A program made the translations under genes and the position numbers. Below, in pieces: positions 1 through 5,354 of a DNA stretch of 5,354 nt (position 1 is the first letter of the stretch; the number at the start of each line of letters is the position of its first letter). This stretch comes from Bacillota bacterium (GTDB taxonomy: Bacteria > Bacillota > Bacilli > Bacillales_B > DSM-18226): contig JAUZQA010000307.1 in the NCBI GenBank assembly GCA_030705665.1, positions 1-5,354 on the forward strand. Direction: 5' to 3'. The notes beneath the pieces are model-generated. The model worked only from the letters and a program-made list of their open reading frames with translations, ran no database searches and was not told the origin of the DNA.

Positions 1-2
1 CT

Positions 3-452
3 GAATTTCATTCTCCTGTTCCTCATTTTTCGGATAGCGGTTTAGCTGTAAAAGTACGCAATTTTCTTTTAAGAATGGAGGCAGGAAAACCTTGGACTCG
101 ATTAAACTGGACTCTAACAGTTGAACCAATCCTTGATACCTTTCCGGAAAACTTCGATGAATGGGGAGTCAAAAAAGATAAAGTTACAGTTGAAAACACA
201 GGTAAACTTGTTCATTTAAGGGTTGAAGACCAAAGATTATTTCGTCTGCCAAAAAGTAATGGAATTTTATTCAGTATTCACACCCATTTAATTTCACTTG
301 AGGAACTAAGCAAAAATGAGATATGGATCGATCGGTTTTACCGTGTGTTAATGGATTTACCGGACTATATCTCTCAATATAAAGGCTTTATCAGCTACAA
401 AGATCAGATCATTCAATATTTAGAAAAGATCTTGAAGATGAAGAAGGTGTAA
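3..452 (+). CDS. Heme-dependent oxidative N-demethylase alpha subunit (DUF3445 family), C-terminal part
   Basis: The frame is open from the left edge, so the N-terminus is missing. 149 residues remain, and the ATG at 75 is most likely internal because family-like sequence continues upstream of it. The family is the PAS-fold heme subunit of oxidative N-demethylase (HODM) / dimethylamine monooxygenase, which uses O2 and electrons from a partner reductase to release a methyl group as formaldehyde. Visible family-like features are the RLNW segment (visible residues 33-36), then LRVEDQ and FRLPKS (about 72-85), then an ILFSIHTHL strand and a short acidic helix start. The C-terminus is a Lys-rich helix. 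The identification rests on remembered motifs plus the neighbours: a DmmA-like protein 4 nt downstream and an FMN/2Fe-2S reductase after that. The physiological substrate (dimethylamine, a dimethylated amino acid or another N-methyl compound) cannot be read from this fragment. It is probably cytoplasmic, as no membrane segment is visible. Confidence 0.82.
   Translation, partial: EFHSPVPHFSDSGLAVKVRNFLLRMEAGKPWTRLNWTLTVEPILDTFPENFDEWGVKKDKVTVENTGKLVHLRVEDQRLFRLPKSNGILFSIHTHLISLEELSKNEIWIDRFYRVLMDLPDYISQYKGFISYKDQIIQYLEKILKMKKV
441..449 (+). promoter_or_regulatory. Ribosome binding site overlapping the end of the first gene
   Basis: AAGAAGGTG lies inside the last codons of the upstream DUF3445 gene and 7 nt before the ATG at 457. 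The upstream stop TAA (450-452) is followed by ATGAAATGA, so an ATG at 452 opens only a two-codon frame. The spacing favours 457. The arrangement suggests translational coupling of the two subunits. Confidence 0.6.
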
Positions 453-456
453 TGAA

Positions 457-1248
457 ATGAGCACGATTCAATGTGAATTTATTCAAGAAGAACAGTTATT
501 TGATTGCGTTTATACAGCAGAAGTAAAACTAATAAATGGTACATTCCCTCACAAAGCGGGCATAATTAACACAAGTCAAATTAAGAACGGAGCTGAGCAT
601 CTACAGCTCCGCTGCTGCTATTTAGAAATTGATAAAGGAAAAAATCTATACCGTCTTTTTTATCAAGTGACAACTGATTCTATTAAAAAATGCGAAAGAT
701 CGATGCAAGCGGAATCATTTGACCAATCCCTTTCCCGACTGCAAGCTCCGACAAATAAAGTATTGTTTCTTATTGATGAATCAACACTATTTGAAAGTCT
801 AGCTATCATTTATTATTTAGAACTAATCAATATCGAAACACATATTTATATAGATTTAAATCTACAGGAAGAGGGAACAAAGAAGTTTCTCCAAAAAAGG
901 TTTCCAAATTCGGTAGGGATTGCTTCTTCTTTTTCCGAAGACAACATCTTCCCAATTCTCGATCAACAACTAATTGGTAGCAAACTTTATATTTCTGGAT
1001 TATGGCCCATGATTTCCGATATTAAAAAGATTGCTTATACGGCAGGCTTTACAGATGAGGAGATTCTAATCAATGGGATTGGAGAAAAAAATGAGAAGGT
1101 ATTTTGCGTTAAGTGTTATCAACTAAATCATAAACAACTGGATTCCGAGCTTGAATTTACATGCAAATATTGCAACTCCACATTGGATGTTTCTAACCAC
1201 TACTCAAAAAGACTTGAAGCCTATCTTGGATATATAAAGGTTGTGTAA
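457..1248 (+). CDS. Dimethylamine monooxygenase subunit DmmA-family protein
   Basis: This 263-residue soluble protein ends in a metal ribbon: C217-x2-C220 and C236-x2-C239, followed by LDVSNHYSKRLEAYLG (243-258). That end is typical, as I recall it, of the DmmA family found beside DUF3445 heme subunits and VanB-like reductases. The middle (about 101-210) lines up without large gaps with the NAD domain of the next gene's product: VLF strand at 102-104, YISG at 178-181, M185, G197. It lacks the GxGxTP nucleotide-binding loop (IDESTLF stands there instead), so it is probably a reductase-like fold that no longer binds NAD. The first 100 residues, with C6, C17, C53, C54 and C79, match nothing I recognise and make this protein longer than the proteobacterial DmmA proteins I remember. 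The role is inferred as a structural or electron-relay subunit of the N-demethylase complex. The gene starts 4 nt after the upstream stop, with 26 nt to the next gene. Confidence 0.75.
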   Translation: MSTIQCEFIQEEQLFDCVYTAEVKLINGTFPHKAGIINTSQIKNGAEHLQLRCCYLEIDKGKNLYRLFYQVTTDSIKKCERSMQAESFDQSLSRLQAPTNKVLFLIDESTLFESLAIIYYLELINIETHIYIDLNLQEEGTKKFLQKRFPNSVGIASSFSEDNIFPILDQQLIGSKLYISGLWPMISDIKKIAYTAGFTDEEILINGIGEKNEKVFCVKCYQLNHKQLDSELEFTCKYCNSTLDVSNHYSKRLEAYLGYIKVV

Positions 1249-1257
1249 AGTCTAGGC

Positions 1258-1265
1258 AGGGAGGG
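1258..1265 (+). promoter_or_regulatory. Ribosome binding site deciding the reductase start
   Basis: AGGGAGGG sits 9 nt before the ATG at 1275. A closer ATG at 1270 would be only 4 nt away and reads ATG-GGA-TGA, a two-codon frame, so 1275 is the start. Confidence 0.65.
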
Positions 1266-1274
1266 CACGATGGG

Positions 1275-2228
1275 ATGACACGTACGATTAAGGTCATTGT
1301 AAAAGAAATCAATCAAGAATCACCTACAGTAAAAAGTTTTAAGCTGGCAGCGGCAGACGGTTCATCATTGCCTCGTTTTAGTGCCGGATCACATATTACC
1401 ACCTATTTAAATACAAAAAATGGAGTCATTGAACGCCACTATTCACTAACAACTGATCCTGATATTAGCAGACACTATCAAATTGCTATTCGTCGCAGCG
1501 ACCAGTCAAAAGGAGGTTCTATTTATTGGTACAATCAAGTCGCCATTGGCGATCATCTTGATATTAGTTACCCCAAAAACCATTTTCCCTTGAGTTTTAG
1601 CGCCAAACATCATGTCTTCTTCGCTGCGGGTATCGGAATTACTCCCTTTCTTTCGATGGCAGCAGCATTAAAAAAGAATGGGAAATCATTTGAACTGCAT
1701 TATGCTGTTCCATCAAAGAAGTTTTGTGCCTTTTATAATTTTCTATCAGCCACATATCCAGCTGAAACCCATTTTTACTTTTCAAAAGACGGAAAAAAAA
1801 TGACACCCCATATAATGAAAAATCAATCAGTTGGAACCCATGTCTACTTTTGCGGCACGGAGGCCATGGTAAGAGAATTTACTGATGAAGCAAAAGCATT
1901 TGGATATCCCGAAAAAAGTATTCACTATGAACTCTTTAGCCCACCCGATTCGGGTCCACTAAATCCTTTTCAAATAAAACTAAATAAAAGCATGCAAATT
2001 ATAGATGTGCCAGAGGGAAAAAGTTTGTTGGAAACTCTGTTAGAGAATAGTATTCAAGCACCTTATTCTTGTAAAATCGGCGGCTGCGGTACCTGCCAAA
2101 TTGATGTTCTGGAAGGAGAAGTAGATCACAGAGATTTCTTCCTCTCTGATTCTGAAAAAAAAGAGGGTCATGTCATCTTAACATGTGTTTCAAGAGCAAA
2201 AAAGGGCTGCCTTGTTTTAGATATGTGA
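1275..2228 (+). CDS. PDR/VanB-type oxidoreductase (FMN, NAD(P)H, 2Fe-2S), N-demethylase electron-transfer subunit
   Basis: This complete 317-residue reductase has the phthalate dioxygenase reductase layout and the length usual for that family. The N-terminal beta-barrel flavin domain carries RHYSL (54-58), the flavin phosphate/isoalloxazine motif. The NAD(P) domain carries GIGITP (119-124), YFCGT (191-195) and the C-terminal HYELF (217-221). The C-terminal plant-type ferredoxin domain has C266-x4-C271-x2-C274-x29-C304, the exact 2Fe-2S spacing. It would pass electrons from NAD(P)H through FMN to the 2Fe-2S centre and on to an oxygenase. In other genomes the same family serves vanillate O-demethylase and phthalate dioxygenase. 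Here no Rieske oxygenase is visible, and the adjacent partner is the DUF3445 heme protein, so the N-demethylase/dimethylamine monooxygenase reductase role (DmmB-like) is preferred. All cofactor motifs are intact, and the protein is predicted to be cytoplasmic. Confidence 0.9.
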   Translation: MTRTIKVIVKEINQESPTVKSFKLAAADGSSLPRFSAGSHITTYLNTKNGVIERHYSLTTDPDISRHYQIAIRRSDQSKGGSIYWYNQVAIGDHLDISYPKNHFPLSFSAKHHVFFAAGIGITPFLSMAAALKKNGKSFELHYAVPSKKFCAFYNFLSATYPAETHFYFSKDGKKMTPHIMKNQSVGTHVYFCGTEAMVREFTDEAKAFGYPEKSIHYELFSPPDSGPLNPFQIKLNKSMQIIDVPEGKSLLETLLENSIQAPYSCKIGGCGTCQIDVLEGEVDHRDFFLSDSEKKEGHVILTCVSRAKKGCLVLDM

Positions 2229-2240
2229 TTGATAGATGGG

Positions 2241-2246
2241 AAGGAG
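2241..2246 (+). promoter_or_regulatory. Ribosome binding site for a TTG-started gene
   Basis: AAGGAG lies 9 nt before TTG at 2256, an ideal spacing. The ATG at 2249 is only 2 nt from the site and its frame closes after 19 codons, so TTG is the better start. The next in-frame ATG is at 2298 (residue 15) and has no comparable site before it. Confidence 0.6.
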
Positions 2247-2255
2247 TAATGAACG

Positions 2256-2996
2256 TTGCACACTACAAAAGTCTTGAAAACCAAGGATTTTGCTTTTATG
2301 CTGAATAGTGTAAACTGCTCTTTTGATGATTTGTTTCCAGGGTTTCATCAGCAGGATCGGCTCGGGATTGTTGTTCGTCAACCTGGCGGGAGTGCTGGTG
2401 CAAGTGCCATTCTTCTGGCTGCTGTTACCAGATTCTATGATTTTCATCGTGCAAATCTAGGAAAGGAACAGGAGCAACTTCAAATCTATCCGGAATTTTT
2501 CATCTTCCACGTAGGAAAACAACATTTGGATCATTACTGGATGGATGTGTGGACACCTAACAAAGAAGTAATTGTTGAAGACGATCCAGAGCAAATTCTC
2601 GAAGCAATAAACGATCGGGGGATTACTCGATTGCTCGTCGAAGACATTGCACCATCCTCGGCATCATTTTTACCAGAAACAATTAGCAGCGGAAACTTCC
2701 GAATCAAAACCGCTCTCGCATACTCTCCGGCAGGGAGAGTTAATGATGCCGATGTGAGCGCTACCAGTTGTCCAGCCGCAGAACAATACGTATTTTCATC
2801 ATTTTTGAGGTCAAGATTTCTGTTGGAAGATACGTACGAGCAGCTGCTGCAGCAACGAGAGGCTTTACTATTGAGCGGCCGTGTAGTAGAAACGTATCGC
2901 CAATTAAATCTGACTGAGGCTTTTTCCATGCTCACCACTTCTAAAGGTTCTGGCCACACTACGAGGCAATATATTTCTATGCTAATAGGTGAATAA
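2256..2996 (+). CDS. Protein of unknown function, fourth gene of the N-demethylase operon
   Basis: I do not recognise this 246-residue protein. It begins with TTG, supported by AAGGAG 9 nt upstream, and follows the reductase by 27 nt on the same strand, before the operon's terminator. It looks soluble, with no signal peptide and no long hydrophobic run. Notable segments are RQPGGSAGASAI (41-52), a Gly/Ala-rich turn leading into the helix LLAAVTRFYDFHR; then YPEFFIFHVG (78-87), LDHYWMDVWTPNKEVIVEDD (91-110) and EAINDRGITRLLVED (116-130). The pattern suggests alternating strands and helices in an alpha/beta fold. The C-terminal third is helical and Gln/Leu-rich. Only two cysteines (C21, C172) are present, so there is no obvious metal cluster. 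Known dimethylamine monooxygenase operons usually have a fourth, GcvT-like folate-binding subunit; this protein is shorter and shows no GcvT features I can see. Base composition looks higher in GC than its neighbours (58% over 2341-2400, against 25% over 781-840 in the second gene). A role in the same pathway is inferred from position only. Confidence 0.72.
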   Translation: MHTTKVLKTKDFAFMLNSVNCSFDDLFPGFHQQDRLGIVVRQPGGSAGASAILLAAVTRFYDFHRANLGKEQEQLQIYPEFFIFHVGKQHLDHYWMDVWTPNKEVIVEDDPEQILEAINDRGITRLLVEDIAPSSASFLPETISSGNFRIKTALAYSPAGRVNDADVSATSCPAAEQYVFSSFLRSRFLLEDTYEQLLQQREALLLSGRVVETYRQLNLTEAFSMLTTSKGSGHTTRQYISMLIGE

Positions 2997-3012
2997 TTTT
3001 TTGCAAAAAATC

Positions 3013-3045
3013 AAACCAAGAGCTTATTGCCTTGGTTTCTTTGTA
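3013..3045 (+). terminator. Rho-independent terminator of the N-demethylase operon
   Basis: AAACCAAG (3013-3020) pairs perfectly with CTTGGTTT (3031-3038) around a 10-nt loop, followed by a T-rich stretch (CTTTGTATTT). It begins 16 nt after the stop of the last plus-strand gene. An AAAAAA run just upstream (3005-3010) means the hairpin would also have a T-run on the minus strand, so it may work in both directions between convergent genes. Confidence 0.7.
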
Positions 3046-3050
3046 TTTAC

Positions 3051-3081
3051 AAAAAAATTTGCTATAGATTGTACTATAGCA
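3051..3081 (-). terminator. Probable terminator of the APC permease gene
   Basis: TGCTATAG (3060-3067) and CTATAGCA (3074-3081) form a perfect 8-bp stem with a 6-nt loop. Read on the minus strand the stem is followed by AATTTTTTT (complement of 3051-3059). It lies about 50 nt beyond the permease stop codon at 3134. The stem is AT-rich, so it may be a weak terminator backed up by the hairpin at 3013-3038. Confidence 0.55.
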
Positions 3082-3133
3082 TTTATGTTTAATATAAATT
3101 TATTTACTTGAACTCAAATCTCATAGAAACTGC

Positions 3134-4747
3134 TTAATGATAAACAGCCAGCGCATGGGATATTATAATTAGTAATACTGCTGCAATCAGGGTTATATAC
3201 GGCCAAGCGCCAGCTTTCTTCACAAAAGCCTGATCCCTGAGCTCCATATCATCCAACATTCGTTCAGGAAATTTCCCTTTATCGGTAACATAATGCCTAA
3301 AGAGAAACACCGGTATGATCAATACGGCGCAGATTAAACCAGTCCAAAGCGTACCTCTACCCCAAATATCAGCACCCATACCTAAAAAGATAATATTAAC
3401 AAAAGATAATACTACATTAGTCATTAAAAGCCACTTTGGTAATCTATACGGCCGAGACCACTTTGGTCGGTCCATTCGATGAATCCATCCTGCATTCAAA
3501 TTCAGAAAGTTAAAGATAATGTAATTTACGTTTGCTATCGCCAGGATAAACGTATAATCTGACATCAAAAGTAAAATAAGATTGAAGGTTAAGTCTGTCC
3601 ACATCGCTCGAGTTGGTGCACCGTTTCTATTTACATGTGATAGGTACTTAGGAAACCAACCATCTAAAGAAGCCTGATATAGGGTACGGGATGAACCTCC
3701 CATAGCGGTCATAATCGCTAATACCAATGATAGAATTAAAAGAAGGACGATAATACCTTCTATTATTACTCCGCCACCGATCATATGAGCCATTGCCTTA
3801 CTTACCCCTGCCCCACTGGCAACCCCAGGGTCAAGTAGCCCTTTCAGTCCCAGAGAATCTTGAAAGGCGAATGGAACAAGGGTAAAGATGGCAATACACA
3901 ACAAACCCGTTGTCAACATTGCTTTATAGGTGTCTTTCTTTGGATTCTTAAATTCGCTCGTGTAACAAATAGCGGTTTCAAATCCATACGTTGACCATGC
4001 AGCTAAAAACATTCCTCCAAGCATCAATGTCCATCCAGCCATATCCCAGGAACCACCTGAAGGAAAAAGAGGAAATAAGTTTTTAAATGATATACCATGA
4101 GTAAACAATGGAACAATTCCAACTAATACTAAGGGTAAGAGCGCAATGATCGCCAGTACTTTTTGTATACGTGCTGCTGATAGGGCACCGCGATGCTGAA
4201 TCGCAAAAATCACTAAAAGGAAGGCAGCACTTAAAAAGAAGCCTGCATTAATCCTTAAAGTTAAACCTTGCTTTACCCAATCTAAATGTAGGAGTGTAAG
4301 TTGCCAGGAAGTAATCGAGGAATTAGGAAAAAAACTACTTAGTACATATCCTGAAGCTAGTTGTGTCCCAAGAGCAAGGACGGGGGACCATGCAAGCCAA
4401 TTACACCATACTGATAATGGGGCAATTAGTTTTGAATATCGGATCCAGGCCAACGCACCATAGACAGATGCACCCCCAGACTTATTTGGAAACATGCCTG
4501 CAATTTCAGCATAGGTAAATGACTGCAGAAATCCCATTAGGATGGATAATGCCCAAACAAGCCAAGAAATATTTCCTACAGTCGCTGCAATCGCACCAAT
4601 GGAAAATAGCACTAAAGCAGGAACTCCACTTGCAAACCAAAATGCATCCTTCCAAGTAATCTCTCTAATCAATTCACCCGAAGCTTCAGGCTGGCTTTCA
4701 TTAAGTATGATCCGGCGTTCAGCTTTCACTTCCGACTCAACTCTCAT
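3134..4747 (-). CDS. APC-superfamily amino acid/amine permease
   Basis: This inner-membrane secondary transporter has 537 residues and about 12 to 14 hydrophobic segments (for example 35-57, 61-83, 165-183, 194-216, 236-260, 276-294, 325-348, 398-418, 440-458, 465-484, 513-535). APC-family signatures seen are the broken first helix with GVPAL (41-45), YAEIAGMFPNKSGG (79-92) at the end of helix 2, a helix-6 region with STYGFE followed by SEFKNPKKDTYKA (264-276), and SSRTLYQASLDGWFPKYL (352-369) after helix 8. The start at 4747 is chosen because AAGGAGGT precedes it by 10 nt. The frame stays open to 4975, but the 76 extra codons lack a good site and are unlike a transporter N-terminus. The substrate cannot be read from sequence. 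The neighbouring amine oxidase on the same strand and the facing N-demethylase operon suggest an amine or amino acid. A hydrophilic loop (485-512) precedes the last helix. Confidence 0.88.
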   Translation of the reverse strand: MRVESEVKAERRIILNESQPEASGELIREITWKDAFWFASGVPALVLFSIGAIAATVGNISWLVWALSILMGFLQSFTYAEIAGMFPNKSGGASVYGALAWIRYSKLIAPLSVWCNWLAWSPVLALGTQLASGYVLSSFFPNSSITSWQLTLLHLDWVKQGLTLRINAGFFLSAAFLLVIFAIQHRGALSAARIQKVLAIIALLPLVLVGIVPLFTHGISFKNLFPLFPSGGSWDMAGWTLMLGGMFLAAWSTYGFETAICYTSEFKNPKKDTYKAMLTTGLLCIAIFTLVPFAFQDSLGLKGLLDPGVASGAGVSKAMAHMIGGGVIIEGIIVLLLILSLVLAIMTAMGGSSRTLYQASLDGWFPKYLSHVNRNGAPTRAMWTDLTFNLILLLMSDYTFILAIANVNYIIFNFLNLNAGWIHRMDRPKWSRPYRLPKWLLMTNVVLSFVNIIFLGMGADIWGRGTLWTGLICAVLIIPVFLFRHYVTDKGKFPERMLDDMELRDQAFVKKAGAWPYITLIAAVLLIIISHALAVYH

Positions 4748-4757
4748 ATGCTTTCTT

Positions 4758-4765
4758 ACCTCCTT
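4758..4765 (-). promoter_or_regulatory. Strong ribosome binding site setting the permease start
   Basis: Read on the minus strand this is AAGGAGGT, a near-perfect anti-16S match, 10 nt before the ATG at 4747. It decides against the longer open frame that starts at 4975. Confidence 0.75.
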
Positions 4766-4786
4766 CAATTGTTTTAAATACACCCC

Positions 4787-4815
4787 TATAATGTCATATT
4801 GAAAAAGCCTTTCAA
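4787..4815 (-). promoter_or_regulatory. Weak candidate sigma-A promoter for the permease
   Basis: On the minus strand TTGAAA (complement of 4810-4815) is a 5-of-6 match to the -35 box. The -10 side is poor: CATTAT at 15-nt spacing or TATAGG at 19 nt. The terminator at 4961-5003 implies that a promoter should exist between it and 4747, but this is only the best candidate I found. I saw no sigma-54 -24/-12 element. Confidence 0.25.
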
Positions 4816-4826
4816 ATCTAGTTTTC

Positions 4827-4852
4827 TCACTTTTCAGGAAGATATCACTTTT
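4827..4852. repeat. Pair of 8-bp direct repeats in the permease leader
   Basis: TCACTTTT occurs at 4827-4834 and again at 4845-4852 (AAAAGTGA on the minus strand), 18 bp apart, so a little under two helical turns. A short palindrome, TTACTGTAA, overlaps the second copy at 4851-4859. These lie upstream of the permease start and could be a regulator site. Chance occurrence in AT-rich DNA is also possible. Confidence 0.3.
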
Positions 4853-4960
4853 ACTGTAAGGAAACGTAACAAATGGAGGCAGAGTCTTGTTTCTTGAGAT
4901 ATTCATGTAAGAGAGGGGGAAAAATAATATACTCGTAGACGAATGAAACGGATTATCGAA

Positions 4961-5003
4961 AACAACAAAAAACAAAGAGGAGAACTATTGTCTCCTCTTT
5001 GTT
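4961..5003 (-). terminator. Strong rho-independent terminator of the amine oxidase gene
   Basis: A perfect 13-bp inverted repeat, AACAAAGAGGAGA (4971-4983) and TCTCCTCTTTGTT (4991-5003), encloses a 7-nt loop. On the minus strand it is followed by a T-rich run (complement of 4961-4970). It begins 18 nt after the amine oxidase stop codon. It separates the oxidase from the permease, so the permease likely has its own promoter. Confidence 0.88.
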
Positions 5004-5021
5004 GACAAATCTTATCGTATA

Positions 5022-5354
5022 TTAATGGCAGCTTGATCCCTTTTTTGGAGTCGGCCTAGGTAAATCTAATGCAGGATTGCGGTCAAAGAATCCTACAGGT
5101 TTTAATTGGAAGCTTTGATAAGCAGTTGGCATTACGGGCCAATCCTCCGGACGTGTAATATGATGGTGACCCATCGTATACCAAACGACTATATCCTCAT
5201 TTTCAATTGAACGGTCAGCTTTTACATAATGCTCTAAGCTGTCCCCGCCTTTATGCTGGTTAGGATACTTTCCAGAGGCATACATTTGATTGCGATCAAA
5301 TTTTGTAACATGCAAATGATTTTTTATAAATCCAGCCCGTTGGATAACAGTAGC
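5022..5354 (-). CDS. Copper-containing primary-amine oxidase, C-terminal fragment
   Basis: The gene runs in from the right edge and only the last 110 residues are present; the TTG at 5315 is an internal Leu codon, not a start. The fragment matches the end of topaquinone copper amine oxidases (EC 1.4.3.21): RAGF..NHL (6-14) followed by HVTKFDRNQMY, then YPNQ..GGD (30-38), NEDIVVWYT (52-60), the HITRPEDWPVMP block (65-76) and KPVGFFDRNPALDLP (85-99). His65 corresponds to the third copper ligand. The other two ligands and the topaquinone Tyr lie outside the window. The enzyme converts a primary amine, O2 and water to aldehyde, NH3 and H2O2. The substrate (methylamine, phenylethylamine, tyramine or histamine) cannot be assigned from this end. 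The tail finishes in GSSCH. The gene is probably monocistronic or the end of an operon, because a strong terminator follows. Confidence 0.92.
   Translation of the reverse strand, partial: ATVIQRAGFIKNHLHVTKFDRNQMYASGKYPNQHKGGDSLEHYVKADRSIENEDIVVWYTMGHHHITRPEDWPVMPTAYQSFQLKPVGFFDRNPALDLPRPTPKKGSSCH

Noticed and set aside
2249..2308. Short ATG-started frame of 19 codons before the fourth gene
   Set aside because: The ATG is only 2 nt from the AAGGAG site, and its frame overlaps the start of the larger gene. A leader peptide is possible but unsupported.
2217..2447. 76-codon open frame on the minus strand
   Set aside because: It covers the junction and start of real plus-strand genes and shows no domain or ribosome binding site.
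2534..2959. 141-codon open frame on the minus strand
   Set aside because: It lies entirely inside the fourth operon gene on the opposite strand; the protein is Ser/Arg-rich with no recognisable motif.
2997..3133. AT-rich inverted repeats between the convergent genes considered as a mobile-element end or small RNA
   Set aside because: Both hairpins are followed by T-runs in the direction of an adjacent gene end, so terminators explain them; no transposase or target duplication is seen.
4542..4802. 86-codon plus-strand open frame
   Set aside because: It is antisense to the permease N-terminal region and leader, with no motif.
4748..4975. N-terminal extension of the permease from an ATG at 4975 (613 residues in all)
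   Set aside because: AAGGAGGT lies 10 nt before the ATG at 4747, the extension does not resemble an APC N-terminus, and its first codons overlap the amine oxidase terminator hairpin.
1..5354. CRISPR array, tRNA, rRNA, riboswitch or insertion sequence
   Set aside because: No regularly spaced repeats, no tRNA-like cloverleaf and no transposase were seen; nearly all of the window is explained by metabolic genes.

Overview
The window looks like part of a low-GC Bacillota chromosome, probably Bacillaceae. The AT-rich codon use, the AAGGAGG-type ribosome binding sites and a TTG start all point that way; I cannot name the genus. It holds two convergent gene groups that appear to handle small or alkylated amines.

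Plus strand, 1-2996: four tightly spaced genes (gaps of 4, 26 and 27 nt) that look like one operon entering from the left edge. The first is the C-terminal part of a DUF3445 protein, the heme-containing alpha subunit of oxidative N-demethylase / dimethylamine monooxygenase. The second is a DmmA-family protein with a C-terminal four-cysteine metal ribbon. The third is a complete phthalate-dioxygenase-reductase type oxidoreductase (FMN domain, NAD domain, plant-type 2Fe-2S ferredoxin domain). The fourth is a 246-residue protein I do not recognise. The first three form a plausible electron path, NAD(P)H to FMN to 2Fe-2S to heme, for removing a methyl group from an N-methylated amine as formaldehyde. 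A hairpin followed by a T-rich run closes the operon.

2997-3133 is a short AT-rich convergent intergenic region with two hairpins, one suited to each strand.

Minus strand, 3134-5354: the 3' end of a copper/topaquinone primary-amine oxidase enters from the right edge and ends at a strong terminator (4961-5003). Downstream on the same strand is an APC-superfamily permease (537 aa from the chosen start) with its own leader of about 220 nt. The permease could bring in an amine or amino acid. The oxidase would convert a primary amine to aldehyde, ammonia and H2O2.

Taken together, the inferred theme is amine scavenging for nitrogen and perhaps carbon: a secondary or tertiary methylamine is demethylated by the plus-strand system, and the resulting primary amine could be oxidised by the minus-strand amine oxidase. 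The substrates are not proven by sequence. The least explained items are the fourth operon gene and the reductase-like middle domain of the DmmA homologue, which lines up with the NAD domain of its neighbour but has lost the nucleotide-binding motif.
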